A stretch of 64,000 nt of DNA from Andalucia godoyi (taxonomy: Eukaryota > Discoba > Jakobea > Jakobida > Andaluciidae). The position numbers and the translations under genes were made by a program. Shown here piece by piece: positions 18,851 through 28,908 of the stretch (positions are counted from its first letter, which is position 1; each line of letters begins with the position of its first letter). The notes beneath the pieces were generated by a model. It saw only the letters and a list, made by a program, of their open reading frames with translations, had not been told where the DNA came from and ran no database searches. The stretch covers positions 124,001-188,000 of the forward strand of contig VRVR01000013.1 of NCBI GenBank assembly GCA_009859145.1, given 5' to 3'.

Positions 18851-21556
18851 ATGCAGTCCGAGCCACAAATAGCAGTTCGACGCAAGGCTCGGCGGCGAGT
18901 GGAAGTAGCAGAAGCAGACTCGGTCTGGGAATCCGCTGCGAAACACTCTACAAACTTTGCGACAAGCGCTGATTCAAATGGCTCTACAAGTCTGTCGATT
19001 TCCGCAAATGGATCTTCGATGTGCTGCTCTGAAGACGATGGAGGAGGAGGAGAGAAGCAAATTGACCTTTCGTTGATTCTGCAGCAACTATCAGTTTCAT
19101 CATCGTCGATTGGTTCGCTTGGCTCGCTTGGCTCTGCTTCCACAAAGGAATCCAGTCTGCAAAACAAACTTGATGACTCGCGTCAGGATCACTCATCCAG
19201 GTCCGTCCTGTTGGAGAGGCCCGACGTGCTGTTATTGTCCAATCAAACTGTACCAGCCACACATACTGTCAACGACAGCGGGTGGAAAGATTCGTCGGAC
19301 GTAAAGACGGTGGTCGATGCGGGTCTGCTTGGGGGTGATTCAAATAGAAAGCCAACGGAGCCGGAGCCGGGTCAGGGAGGAGAAGGAGGAGGAACAAATC
19401 AGAAATCAGTTGCGGACGTTGCGACGAACACGGCGGCGGTCTGCACGAGGCCGCTGAGTTCACAGACACTGATCTGGCCTACGCACAATGCGCAGGTCGA
19501 GGCGAGACCGGAGACAGCCTTCCAGAATGTACAGACCAGTCCGAGGCTACTGACGTTGGATCCACTGCTTCTTGGTCCTGCAGGAGTCGCCGGAGCGAAT
19601 TCAAGGCCGCAGTCCGAGCTTCCGTCAAGAACATGCTCTGCGGAGTCGCTTGTGCTGGAGGAGGAACCCTCGCTGCAGCCCGTCAAGCTCCAAGGAGACT
19701 TTTCAAAACTGGAGAATCTCGTCCGGAAACTGCTGGCGGCAGTTCTAGCGGAGCCGTCTGCGTCTTCCGGAGGCCCTTCACGGACGCCATTACATTCACA
19801 CAGTTACCATTCCCATACGCATTCTTCGCCGGGATCGTTTTCCAGGAAGAGAAGCGGAAGTTCTGGAAATTTGTCGCAATTGCCGCCACTCGTTCCATCG
19901 TCGAATGCGGTCACGGCTCCAAGCCACAGCAGCAATGTCGCCAGTAGCACCGCGGCGATCGCCAGCAACAACAACAACGTCCCCAACTCTACTTCGAATT
20001 CGTCCGCCGGTGGCCCAGGTGCAACAGCCGTTGGTTCCAAATCGTTTGAAGGATTTGCGTCCATGACAAGACCAGGCAGCTTTACAAACCTCTCGCTCTC
20101 TGGGGACAAGGAATCGATCGACTTGTTGTTGTCGCTATCCACGCAAATGTCTGTGCTTTCATCGTATATTTCTTCGTCGCTATCCGTTCTTGTTCCAAAG
20201 TCTGATTTTACAACGGACGTTGGGAGATCGCTACGCCGAATCTCTCTCTCGCAGGATCCTTCTGCGTCGGCATCGTATTTGCCAATGACACCGTCCTCGA
20301 TGAATTCCGTTGTGCATATGTTTCCCCACAACATGGGCATTTCTCATCATGGCTACAGCTCCAGTGTTCAACATAATATCAGTAGCGGTACTGCCGCAGA
20401 AGCAATGACAACTGCTCAGCTTTTGGGAGGGCCTCCTGCTTCCACGGGGCCTGATGCTTCGTTCTTGTCTTCCTCGTCGCACTCGTCTTCCTCGGTGTCA
20501 TCGACAGATGAGGTTATGGCGTCGCTGCACATGGATTCCGAACAAGCGGCGACTGAAAAATACCCGTCGGATTCTGGCTCCGCTTCCTCCCCCGCGACTG
20601 TCCGGTCACAAAACTCTTCTGTGGTGTCGTCTAACTATTCAAAGTCGTCATTCAGTTCCGGATCAGGTGCAGGTTCCGACTCCGGTTCTGGCTCCAGGCA
20701 TCCGTCTGGTTCTTCCAGCACTCAATATGGTACCAGCTTTGCAGAGTTGCATAATGCGGCTACCCCGGCCTCTGTGCTGCACGACTCCAACAGCAAAAGT
20801 AGTTTGCGCCGCGGTTCTTCTGTTGCAGTTGTCGTCGACGCGTCTGGTTCTGAAGATGGGAGACCCCTGGAAGATCCGAGCAAGGGACTCGGTAGCGAGG
20901 GTGGGGCAGGCGGGTCTGTGCTCGAGTTACCGGACCACACCCACATAAGTCTTCCTGGAAACCAGTTCTTGTTAGCAAACGGCACGGCACTCCGTTTGGA
21001 GCTTGATCCTATTACAGAAAGGCCCTCCCGTCCATCCGCTCTTGCAAAGCAAAACAATACGTGTCCCGGCTGTGGCTGCTCCATTGGCGATGGGCGCATC
21101 TTCTCATCAAAGGCCCGCATGTGCGAATACACAAATCTGCTGTTTTGTCGCAAATGCCATTTGAACAGCAAGTCTATTATTCCGTGGAAGGTGCTTCATC
21201 AGTGGAGCGTGGAAGAGTGTTTTGTTTCCGAGATTGCATTGCACTTTCTGGAATCGGTTTGGTCGCACCCCATTATTTGTGTTTCTGCGATCAACCCGCT
21301 CTTGTTCGAGCGTGAATCGGTGATGCGCGAGGTCCGCAGACTGCGCCTTCGACTGTGCGAAATTTGCGAAAAGTACCCAGAGTCATTGACGAAGAGCGTC
21401 ATGGACGCACTGCTTGGAAATCGTGTGTATATGACGCACGACACGGAGCTCTTCTCGCTCTCGGATCTCGAGTCGATTCACAAGAACCCAACGATCGTCT
21501 TGCAAGAACTTCGCGATGCCTATACCCTCTCCAAGACACGTCTGGAGTCCACTTGA
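18851..21556 (+). CDS. Rubicon-homology (RH) domain protein, C-terminally short
   Basis: 901 residues from ATG 18851. About 700 N-terminal residues are Ser/Gly/Asn-rich and presumably disordered. The conserved part begins at CPGCGCSIGDG (about residue 737) and continues ARMCEYTNLLFCRKCH, SIIPWKVLHQWS, HFLESVWSHPIICVSAINP, and MREVRRLRLRL, the order seen in the RH domain of Rubicon, PLEKHM1, Pacer and DEF8. This zinc-binding domain binds Rab7 on late endosomes and lysosomes and tunes autophagy. In relatives the domain continues with a second Cys/His cluster; here the stop comes about 15 residues after LQELRDAYTLSK, so that cluster is missing. Confidence 0.75.
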   Translation: MQSEPQIAVRRKARRRVEVAEADSVWESAAKHSTNFATSADSNGSTSLSISANGSSMCCSEDDGGGGEKQIDLSLILQQLSVSSSSIGSLGSLGSASTKESSLQNKLDDSRQDHSSRSVLLERPDVLLLSNQTVPATHTVNDSGWKDSSDVKTVVDAGLLGGDSNRKPTEPEPGQGGEGGGTNQKSVADVATNTAAVCTRPLSSQTLIWPTHNAQVEARPETAFQNVQTSPRLLTLDPLLLGPAGVAGANSRPQSELPSRTCSAESLVLEEEPSLQPVKLQGDFSKLENLVRKLLAAVLAEPSASSGGPSRTPLHSHSYHSHTHSSPGSFSRKRSGSSGNLSQLPPLVPSSNAVTAPSHSSNVASSTAAIASNNNNVPNSTSNSSAGGPGATAVGSKSFEGFASMTRPGSFTNLSLSGDKESIDLLLSLSTQMSVLSSYISSSLSVLVPKSDFTTDVGRSLRRISLSQDPSASASYLPMTPSSMNSVVHMFPHNMGISHHGYSSSVQHNISSGTAAEAMTTAQLLGGPPASTGPDASFLSSSSHSSSSVSSTDEVMASLHMDSEQAATEKYPSDSGSASSPATVRSQNSSVVSSNYSKSSFSSGSGAGSDSGSGSRHPSGSSSTQYGTSFAELHNAATPASVLHDSNSKSSLRRGSSVAVVVDASGSEDGRPLEDPSKGLGSEGGAGGSVLELPDHTHISLPGNQFLLANGTALRLELDPITERPSRPSALAKQNNTCPGCGCSIGDGRIFSSKARMCEYTNLLFCRKCHLNSKSIIPWKVLHQWSVEECFVSEIALHFLESVWSHPIICVSAINPLLFERESVMREVRRLRLRLCEICEKYPESLTKSVMDALLGNRVYMTHDTELFSLSDLESIHKNPTIVLQELRDAYTLSKTRLEST

Positions 21557-21867
21557 TCCCGCTGATTTCTCAGTGGGCTTGCTGAACCTGGCTCGCTTGC
21601 GAGATTCCTTCTGGCGATTATTTTTGTTCGGATCTCAACAGTCCTTTTTTTTTCCATTCCGCCCCAGAGTGTTCTTCCTGCAGCGGTTGTGAGACCACAC
21701 ACACATACATATACACGTGCACATTCTCACGCACACACATTCATTGCAAGATTTGTGCTGTATATAGTATGACCCCTTTTGTTTTTCAAAAATAAAAATT
21801 AAATAAATAAATAAAAAACGAGCTGAATGGCGCTGCTGCAGTTGACTAATTTAGTATTCTTGTTTTA
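21557..21867. other. Shared 3' region of convergent genes
   Basis: A 311-bp gap between convergent stop codons, with a CA-rich stretch near 21698-21740 and AATAAA-type signals near 21790-21815. No gene seen. Confidence 0.5.
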
Positions 21868-23529
21868 TTATTCAATGTTCACTCCGACAAGTCTCCGGAT
21901 AGTATCGCGAGTCTTGTCTGGGACCTGAGCCCACGCCAGCCCCGTTCCTTCTTCCACGGCCGAGATATATGCCGCGATGCACTCCTTGATGGCCCACAAG
22001 ACATTGTCGGAACCCGCCCACCGCTCTGCAAGATCGTCCAGCCGAATTTCTTCTTGCGTCGACAAGAGCACTGCATACACAGCTGTTGCACCAAGCTCCC
22101 GTAGCCCCCACAACGCCCCCACAACCATCCCCTCTCGAACATCCTCCGCCTTGGCAGCCAACTCTCCCTTTTCCGAAAGACACTCCTTGAGCGCCTTGAC
22201 ATACGTGGACGCCACCCGCCCAACCAATGCCTCATACAGCCCTCCGTATCTTCTGCAAACATACCCCGTCACCTTCGCAGCTTCTTTGCGCAGCGCGGAT
22301 CCTTGCGAAGTGGCAAGCGGAATGTTGACCGACAAAACCAGCGAAATGAGCGCAGGACACAACTGATGCAAATACAACTCGACGGCCAAACTCTGGTTTG
22401 AGCATACTGACCGAATCAATCCAAGAGCGTTCTGGAGCTGCGCTAATCGCACCGTCATTGATGGATTTGACGCCCCATTCGCAACCATTGTTTGCCCAAA
22501 GAACGACAAGGACAACTGGACCGTCTCGACAATATTTCGCACAAGATACGGCAGTGCGGGTGCGACGCCCTCTGCCGTGGCCACTGCATGCAATGCAGCC
22601 GTTCTTGCCTCCTCTGCATCCTTTCCAGACGACGCCACCGAGTCCGCAAGTGCCTTGAAAACTGCCTCCAGCCACTGCCGATGCTCCACACTCAAAACAT
22701 CACCCACTCGAGCCTTGATCACAATGCGGTCCTCCGCGTTTGGGCCACTTGCCGAGCCCTGGCTTGCGGTTCCATTTGCACTCACACTTGTGGGATTCGC
22801 TGCTTGTGATCTTCTCGAGCCACGCCGCCCTGGCGTGTTCCTTCCTCCAGCAACAGCGGAAGCAGTCGACACCGATCCAGACGCTCCTGGCCCTGCAGAT
22901 GTCGATGCGGATACCGCAGAGGCTCCTGCAACCATGGAAGATTCCTGCAGGGTATTCGAGTTTGCGAACGACTGCAGGCTTGCGGCGGACGGGTTCTGTG
23001 GAATTCGAGGCTGCACGCCTTCGACCGCCAGCCAATGCGATGCAACGGTAATTTTTCGATTCATGGACGGCGGAACACGGACCGTCAGCGACGATGACAA
23101 CGGAACAATCGGGTCTTCCACATAGAACAAGCCTCCGCCAGTCGTGCCCGGGACTCTGATAAAGTCTCCATAATGCCGCACACTTGCAATTTTTGTTCTG
23201 TCATTCTTGGATTGCACTGTCGGTGGTGCAGACGCCGTGGCCGAACCCAATGTTTGGAACGCTGGCTTGTCAATCCCAATTCGTTCGCGCGCTGTGAAAT
23301 CTGGGGTTGTCAGTGGATCCACATTCTTGGCTCTTATCGCCGAGGAAATGTCTGCTGGCAGAAGAACTCTGCGCTTCGATGCGCGCATCCGCTTCATCGC
23401 GTCGGACAGAAGATCGCGAACTCGGAACTCAACATCTGGCGCAATTCGACGTGCGATTTCATCATCAAGAGACGGGATTCCAGACTGCTGAGCAATCACT
23501 TGGATAATGTCCTTCGGCAGATACGACAT
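21868..23529 (-). CDS. TAF6: TFIID subunit TAF6
   Basis: 553 residues from ATG 23529. Residues 1-68 form the histone fold (PKDIIQVIAQQSGIPSLDDE, then FRVRDLLSDAMKRMRASKR and LLPADISSAIRAKNVDPL), the classic TAF6 N-terminus that pairs with TAF9. The C-terminal half is a HEAT-type solenoid with GSALRKEAAKVTGYVCRRYG, near-invariant in TAF6. A Ser/Ala/Gly-rich insert separates the two. TAF6 is a core subunit of TFIID and, in many lineages, of SAGA; it acts in the nucleus at pol II promoters. Confidence 0.93.
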   Translation of the reverse strand: MSYLPKDIIQVIAQQSGIPSLDDEIARRIAPDVEFRVRDLLSDAMKRMRASKRRVLLPADISSAIRAKNVDPLTTPDFTARERIGIDKPAFQTLGSATASAPPTVQSKNDRTKIASVRHYGDFIRVPGTTGGGLFYVEDPIVPLSSSLTVRVPPSMNRKITVASHWLAVEGVQPRIPQNPSAASLQSFANSNTLQESSMVAGASAVSASTSAGPGASGSVSTASAVAGGRNTPGRRGSRRSQAANPTSVSANGTASQGSASGPNAEDRIVIKARVGDVLSVEHRQWLEAVFKALADSVASSGKDAEEARTAALHAVATAEGVAPALPYLVRNIVETVQLSLSFFGQTMVANGASNPSMTVRLAQLQNALGLIRSVCSNQSLAVELYLHQLCPALISLVLSVNIPLATSQGSALRKEAAKVTGYVCRRYGGLYEALVGRVASTYVKALKECLSEKGELAAKAEDVREGMVVGALWGLRELGATAVYAVLLSTQEEIRLDDLAERWAGSDNVLWAIKECIAAYISAVEEGTGLAWAQVPDKTRDTIRRLVGVNIE

Positions 23530-23620
23530 GACTTTCCTCTGTGCTTTCTCGTCTAATCACCAAACAAAAATCTCAGACCTTACTTTAAGTAATAAAACAG
23601 ATGAACAATCAGAGAACAAC

Positions 23621-23690
23621 TACTACTGCTGCTGCTGCTGCTGCTGCTACTACTGCTACTGCCACTGCCACTGCTACTGCGAAATGAACA
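23621..23690. repeat. CTG/CTA/CCA trinucleotide-type tract
   Basis: A run of TAC/TGC/TGCCAC triplets and hexamers upstream of TAF6, probably in its 5' leader or promoter. Confidence 0.8.
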
Positions 23691-23814
23691 AAACGAACAA
23701 AAAGAAAAAAGAAGTCGGTGCGGAAACCAAGACGTCTTGTCTTTAGAGAGAAAACCCAATGAAAAAAAATACACACATAGTAAAGAAGTTAAAAGAATAG
23801 CAAAAAGGAAGCTT

Positions 23815-23887
23815 GGGAACTGCCGGGAATCGAACCCGGGACCTCTCCGACCCTAACGGAGAATCATACCAACTAGACTACAGTTCC
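23815..23887 (-). tRNA. tRNA-Pro (AGG)
   Basis: The reverse complement folds into a full cloverleaf of 73 nt: acceptor GGAACTG/CAGTTCC, anticodon stem CTCCG/CGGAG with loop TTAGGGT, and T arm CCGGG-TTCGATT-CCCGG. The anticodon is AGG (23852-23854), reading proline codons. D and T arms match the A and B boxes of the pol III promoter. There is no intron, and a T5 run at 23802-23806 (on the transcribed sense) can serve as terminator. Confidence 0.96.
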
Positions 23888-23966
23888 AAAGGCGAGGTTT
23901 CTAAGACTGCAGATTCAACATCTAAAAAGTCAAAACAGAAAATATTAAATAAAAGCACTGTTGTGT

Positions 23967-24287
23967 TCATATTCTGATGTGTTTACCTTCTATTTGGGGC
24001 ACCACGTTGCTACGCTGCGCCACACGTTGTCGGTTTATCCTTTTCGTCTTCTTCATCTTGTCTTGTTTTTTCCGGACCCTTATCGTCACCGACCGTGGGC
24101 CGTTGAATAATGACACGTCGTTGTCATGCATACGGGGGAATACACATAAACAGACACGGTCAATACTGGCCGACACCAGCACGTTTTGTTTCACAAGGAA
24201 TTCGTGCTTACGCACGCTCGGCCAAAATTCAGCCGGTGACACAGGCTCCGTATTTTCGACACTCTTGAACGCAGCATCCGTAGCCAT
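23967..24287 (-). CDS. Small hypothetical protein
   Basis: A 106-residue frame with ATG at 24287, divergent from the Fanzor-like relic that begins 73 bp away. It starts MATDAAFKSVENTEPVSP and has a Lys/Arg-rich C-terminal third. I recognise no domain. It could be a real small gene, part of the same mobile element, or chance. Confidence 0.25.
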   Translation of the reverse strand: MATDAAFKSVENTEPVSPAEFWPSVRKHEFLVKQNVLVSASIDRVCLCVFPRMHDNDVSLFNGPRSVTIRVRKKQDKMKKTKRINRQRVAQRSNVVPQIEGKHIRI

Positions 24288-24359
24288 CTATTCTATCATT
24301 CGTTGGTTTGGTTTTTTGGTTTCACTTTTTTATCCAAATATGGGCATGGGTGCGCTGGG

Positions 24360-24619
24360 ATGACGCGTTCGCCTGCGCCTACGCCGCTCGATGCAGGGCC
24401 TCCTAGGTCCCGCAGACCTCCTAAGAGACCACGTGTCACTACGCCTGCTGCTTGGGCCGTCAGAATCAAAATGCACCCTTCTCAGGAGGAACGTGCCACG
24501 CTGAGAAAGTGGCTCACAGATTGATCGAGACTGGGAACGGAGCGCGGAACATTTATCTGAAGACCGCCGTGAGGCGTGTTGGGGCCTGTCCCCTCCCTGG
24601 CAACGGGATGCAGGATTGA
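24360..24619 (+). pseudogene. Fanzor/TnpB-like nuclease relic with internal deletion
   Basis: From ATG 24360 a 54-codon frame ends with AAWAVRIKMHPSQEERATLR, the N-terminal helix-turn-helix signature of OrfB/TnpB/Fanzor proteins. It then meets, in another frame at 24520-24534, IDRDW, followed one base out of frame (extra base at 24535) by NGARNIYLKTA, the strongly conserved C-terminal DRD-x-NGARN motif. So the beginning and the end of a ~400-600 residue nuclease are almost adjacent and the RuvC core is absent. A second, C-terminal-only relic lies at 29518-29726. Fanzors are eukaryotic RNA-guided nucleases carried on transposons; this copy cannot be active. Confidence 0.6.
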
Positions 24620-25144
24620 ATATGCATGTCCATTCGTAGATATGCATGTTCAGTGCATAATGCAGGCGTGCTGCTTTGTGCGATAAAATAAATAGTAGTT
24701 TATTTGATGTTTTTTAAGAGCACTCTTTATTGCAAAACCACCACATCGGTGTGCGCCATCTGACGAGCCCATCGAGAAACAGTCCACGGATTTCGAGCCA
24801 ATCGACGCGTACTGCACGACGAACAAAATGTTGCGGCTGTGGAAATGACCTTGTATTACCTTTATTTCGGTTTTGTCAGCATCCAAAGAGGGTGCGCATG
24901 AGGATGCTTGCGAATCCAGCGACACGCCGTTCCTGTGTCACCAGATATTCCTAATGCAAGCGAGTTGGAGTCTTGAACAGCGCGTCCGTGGAAGGTGAGT
25001 ATGCGAGGACTATATGTCAGGTTCTGCCGGACATTTCACGACCGTTCCCCGGATTCTATGCATGGATTGAAATGGGTGTGCTCTAAAGGAATGAACAGCA
25101 CAGAGAGACAGAGAGACAGAGAGACAGAGAGAGAGAGAGAGAGA

Positions 25145-25187
<43 letters not shown>

Positions 25188-25200
25188 GGACGGGTAACAC
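24620..25200. other. Spacer after the Fanzor-like relic
   Basis: About 580 bp without a supported gene, possibly remaining transposon sequence. It ends in a compound microsatellite (25094-25187) just before the next start codon. Confidence 0.5.
25094..25187. repeat. Compound (GAGACA)n-(GA)n-(CA)n microsatellite
   Basis: Consecutive runs of GAGACA-type units, then GA, then about 20 CA units, ending 13 bp before the ATG at 25201. Confidence 0.95.
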
Positions 25201-26328
25201 ATGGTCCAAAGAAGTGGATTACTGTTTTTCCACGGTGCATTCGTTGGAGAGCGAGCCGAAGTTCCGAGCGATAATGCGTTCGCGATTCCTCTTACGAACG
25301 CAGTCAAACTAGTTCCTGAAAAGGTCACTGTCTCTGTCACTTATACAGATGATGCTGTTCATAGCTGCATTCGGACGGTGTTTCGCATTCCCACGGCTCC
25401 TGCAGTCCTTTCCGATGCAAAATCGCTGCTGTTTGTGTTTGACGGCTCCCTAATTCCAAAGTATGAGGCAATGTCGTTCTGCGGCGAAATTGAAAACCCG
25501 ACACATCTGACGAAGAAGGAGAAGGAGAAGGAGAAGGAGAATAACAATGGCCGTGATGATGAGGCTGCTGATCGGGTTGGTGATGCTCACGTAAGAAGGC
25601 ATGTGAAATGGTTTGGCCTTCGTGGAGAATGGATCGACAGAAGAGAGTGGACCGATTCGCCATATGCAGAAATTATGTTTCCGGACGTTTTAGAAGCTTT
25701 GCGCGAGGAAAGGCCATTGGTGAAGACTGACGCGCCGCAGAACGACGCTTTGAATGCGCTGAGCAATGCAGTGTATGTGGGATGTGTACCAATGTCTGCA
25801 GCGGTTCGAGACCAGTTGCTGCAAAGCGACGGGAACTTTGCGTTCATTGTAAAGTACAGGAGCAAGCCAAGGAAGCTCAAGCCAACTAGTACCTCAGGCT
25901 GCAGCTACTTGTCATGGTCGTTTCCTCTCCGGGCCTGTTTGGACATTCCTGCTGAGTTTGTATGTCAAGTCTCCACCGCAAGGGCAATATCACAAATAGC
26001 GTCGTCCACGCATCCAAGCGCTCTCCATCCCCTTGTGACTGGGAACAAGGCGCTTTTTCGCCTGTCGAAGCAAACAATCGCGCATTCGACGGGGTTTTTC
26101 AAACAAAAGGTTTCAAAGGTTAATATTGCCGTGAACTTTGGTACTCCTCTTAATGCATCGATTGCCGAATGGTTTCCAATGCTGCTTGCCATTGCGTTTC
26201 TTGCGTGTCTCGTGTGGGCGCTGCACACAAGGCTCGTGGAAGGGTCACATCCATCACCACGAAGATCGTTCGCACGCAGCGGCCTCGACGGGTTCGACGT
26301 TGGCGATGATGATTTGCATGAATTGTAA
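25201..26328 (+). CDS. Unknown protein with one C-terminal membrane helix
   Basis: 375 residues from ATG 25201. No family is recognised. The N-terminal ~300 residues alternate strands and loops (VTVSVTYTDD, LLFVFDGSLIPKYEAM, FAFIVKYRSK) with a Lys/Glu low-complexity insert (KKEKEKEKENNN). A single hydrophobic segment, WFPMLLAIAFLACLVWAL, lies near residue 325-345, followed by a short polar tail ending DDDLHEL. This is the topology of a type I or tail-anchored membrane protein, but no signal peptide is visible; an upstream exon could supply one (a GGTGAGT donor-like site lies at 24993). Location and function are open. Confidence 0.55.
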   Translation: MVQRSGLLFFHGAFVGERAEVPSDNAFAIPLTNAVKLVPEKVTVSVTYTDDAVHSCIRTVFRIPTAPAVLSDAKSLLFVFDGSLIPKYEAMSFCGEIENPTHLTKKEKEKEKENNNGRDDEAADRVGDAHVRRHVKWFGLRGEWIDRREWTDSPYAEIMFPDVLEALREERPLVKTDAPQNDALNALSNAVYVGCVPMSAAVRDQLLQSDGNFAFIVKYRSKPRKLKPTSTSGCSYLSWSFPLRACLDIPAEFVCQVSTARAISQIASSTHPSALHPLVTGNKALFRLSKQTIAHSTGFFKQKVSKVNIAVNFGTPLNASIAEWFPMLLAIAFLACLVWALHTRLVEGSHPSPRRSFARSGLDGFDVGDDDLHEL

Positions 26329-26533
26329 ATACGTCATCTGCAGAAGAAAAAAGAACTGATGTGTTGCATGAAACTTTTATGCGCACAACCAAACCACAAA
26401 GGCACTCTGGTCTTTTTTTCTTTCTTTCTTTTTAAAACAGGAAGAAAAAGCAGACCGACAAACAAACAAATCTGGACGCAAAAACAAACAAACAAACAAA
26501 CGCCAACGGGAAAGGAGAGTGCACCATAAATTT

Positions 26534-26536
<3 letters not shown>

Positions 26537-26615
<79 letters not shown>
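26537..26615. repeat. (GA)n microsatellite, ~39 units
   Basis: A long pure GA run in the spacer just downstream of the carboxylesterase stop codon. The rest of the ~300-bp spacer (26329-26625) is AT/AAAC-rich 3' sequence. Confidence 0.95.
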
Positions 26616-26617
<2 letters not shown>

Positions 26618-26625
26618 GCATCTCT

Positions 26626-28278
26626 TTAAAAATTGTACCCAAGAGAGTCCCAGAAATCGCACTGAGACTTGTAGTACTGCTGGGAAATGTGCGAGCCCTG
26701 ACCTGCAGTAGTAAATGTGGACTGTAAGAGCGTTTGGGAATCAAACTGGGGCCACTGGAACGGAGTCTTGCTACCCGCATTGGGATCCCCAACAGATCCG
26801 ATGTACTGGCCCCAAAACTTGTTCATGACATCGCCAAGGACCACCTCGGCAGGAGTGTATTCGAAACCTTCAAGTCCGTCAAGATTGAAGACGAAGGGTA
26901 GCTCCGAGCCATGGCACGTATAATTGACGCAGTACGCATAGTTGGGACCCCATGGATCGAACGACAGCACATGATCAAAATTGTAGAAGAAGACTGGGGC
27001 ACCGTTGGCTGCAGCCTTGTACGCCATCTGTCTGGATGGACATACGAAAAGGTAGTCCGTGATGAGAACAGCCAATGTTCCCCGGCAGTCCTCGAGTGTC
27101 CAATCCCATTTGCAAGACGGATACTGCTTGATCACCAAGTCGTACTTTGACTCGAAAATCACTTTAATGAGTGCATCGTAGGCGATGTCAGGCAAATGAT
27201 GCGCAAATCCGCCAAACGAAAACATGATCCCTTCATCTGCATTCGTCCCCATCAGAATAGGCATCTTCTGGAACTTACCTTGCTCAAACAAGTCGACGGG
27301 CTGCCCCATGACATTCGAACCATCCACCACGGGCGAGTAGTACAACGCATACGACAATGAAAAATTGAAAACATCCGGAAGCTTGAACACCGCCTGCTCT
27401 GCGTTCAAGATGTCATCCATGCTCTTTGACCGCAAGCAGGCCTCGTCTGCTCCTTTGCATCCCATCTTATCGGCAAGCAAATTTCCGTACTGAATGGCTT
27501 CGTCTATGGTCTTGTAGAGCACAGCAGCGGGATTCGACTCCATGACTGCCGCATGGAACAGCCCAACGGACAACGGGGAAGTCAAGTGCAGTGCAACGCT
27601 CATGGCACCAGCCGACTCTCCAGACAGGGTAATTCGATCAGGGTCTCCACCAAAGTATTCAATGTTCTTCTGGACCCACAGCAAAGCCATGCGCTGATCC
27701 TCCAGTCCATAGTTGCCGTGGTTCAGCGACTCGGTCACAATAAATCCCGTCGCACCGACTCTGTAATTCACAATCACAGACACCACGTCATGATCTTCGG
27801 CAAAAATTTGGCCTCCATAAAGCCCCGTCATTGCCGAGCCCTGCGAGAAGGCCCCCCCAGGTAGGAACACATACACAGGCTTCAAGTTCTTGGACCCCTT
27901 TTCGCCCCCGAGCGACGACACTGGAGAGAAGACATTCAGATACAAGCAATCCTCCGATACCGTGTCTGGGCACAGAAACTTTGGGAGATCGCACCGTTGC
28001 GGACAGCCAGGCTTGTACGCATCAGCAGCCCAACGGCCAAACGGCTGCACCTCCACAGGGGATTTCCAGCGAAGGGAGCCAACAGGCGGCGACGCAAATG
28101 GAACTCCAAGAAACTGCGCGGCGGTTGGATACGCAGAATCCACAAATCCGGTTACTTCGCCTAATGGAGTCGATACCGTCACAGGAGTAGTCGATGCCGA
28201 GCACAACACCAAACTCAGCACGACTGCGAACGCGGCACACTGAAGCCGTGACCGCGGGCCGCGGGATCTCGAAATCAT
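26626..28278 (-). CDS. Secreted type B carboxylesterase
   Basis: 550 residues from ATG 28278; upstream in-frame codons are non-ATG. An N-terminal signal peptide (FAVVLSLVLCSAS) targets it to the secretory path. The alpha/beta-hydrolase triad is complete: Ser in GESAGAMSVALH, Glu in GTNADEGIMFSF and His in CHGSELPFVF. EDCLYLNVFSP and the oxyanion-hole GGAFSQGS complete the type B carboxylesterase signatures. Such enzymes hydrolyse carboxylic esters, often lipids or xenobiotics. Length is standard for the family. Confidence 0.9.
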   Translation of the reverse strand: MISRSRGPRSRLQCAAFAVVLSLVLCSASTTPVTVSTPLGEVTGFVDSAYPTAAQFLGVPFASPPVGSLRWKSPVEVQPFGRWAADAYKPGCPQRCDLPKFLCPDTVSEDCLYLNVFSPVSSLGGEKGSKNLKPVYVFLPGGAFSQGSAMTGLYGGQIFAEDHDVVSVIVNYRVGATGFIVTESLNHGNYGLEDQRMALLWVQKNIEYFGGDPDRITLSGESAGAMSVALHLTSPLSVGLFHAAVMESNPAAVLYKTIDEAIQYGNLLADKMGCKGADEACLRSKSMDDILNAEQAVFKLPDVFNFSLSYALYYSPVVDGSNVMGQPVDLFEQGKFQKMPILMGTNADEGIMFSFGGFAHHLPDIAYDALIKVIFESKYDLVIKQYPSCKWDWTLEDCRGTLAVLITDYLFVCPSRQMAYKAAANGAPVFFYNFDHVLSFDPWGPNYAYCVNYTCHGSELPFVFNLDGLEGFEYTPAEVVLGDVMNKFWGQYIGSVGDPNAGSKTPFQWPQFDSQTLLQSTFTTAGQGSHISQQYYKSQCDFWDSLGYNF

Positions 28279-28908
28279 CAGAACTATCCAAGATACGAAG
28301 CCGCGCAAACGTGGAATCGAAAGCGTGATATTTCAGGTTTTCTTAATTGAGAATCTGGTCTGATACGAAATGTGGAAAGTATCGTACGGAAGGACGCAAC
28401 CAAAATACGACACCTTGGCAATTTGGCATCCGTCGTCAGTTTGTCGTTGTTGTCGGAAGACTTACAGCAGAAAGAACAGGCAATGAAGAAAAGAACATGG
28501 CCCCGCAGGCGTCGCAGTCTTCGTGTGCGTGACTCATGCAATTGACGATGTTGCAATCTGCAGACAGGTGGACATGCACGGATGGAAGAAAAGGAAACAA
28601 GCATGAAAATCGTGTACCGATAGAAACAGAGAGAGTTAGAAAAAGAAAGAAAGAGAGAAAGAGAGAGAAGATACGACAAATGAAACCAAACATCATTGTA
28701 GCAGAGAATGTACTATACAGAAAAACACACAACGAGACATGAATGAAGGCTCAAAAAGCAACAACACCCCACTTGCAATTTTCCAATTGAACGGCTGACA
28801 ACACCAGGAAAGAAAAGATGCAGTCTTGAAGAAGAAGAAGAAGGAGGAGGAGGAGAAGGAGGAGAAGGAGAAGGAGAAGGAGAAGACGACGAAGACAACT
28901 CGAGTTGA
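28279..28908. other. Spacer with GAA/GGA simple sequence
   Basis: 630 bp between the carboxylesterase start and the 3' end of the V-ATPase subunit e gene. It contains a GAA/GGA-rich tract (about 28828-28895). No gene supported. Confidence 0.55.
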
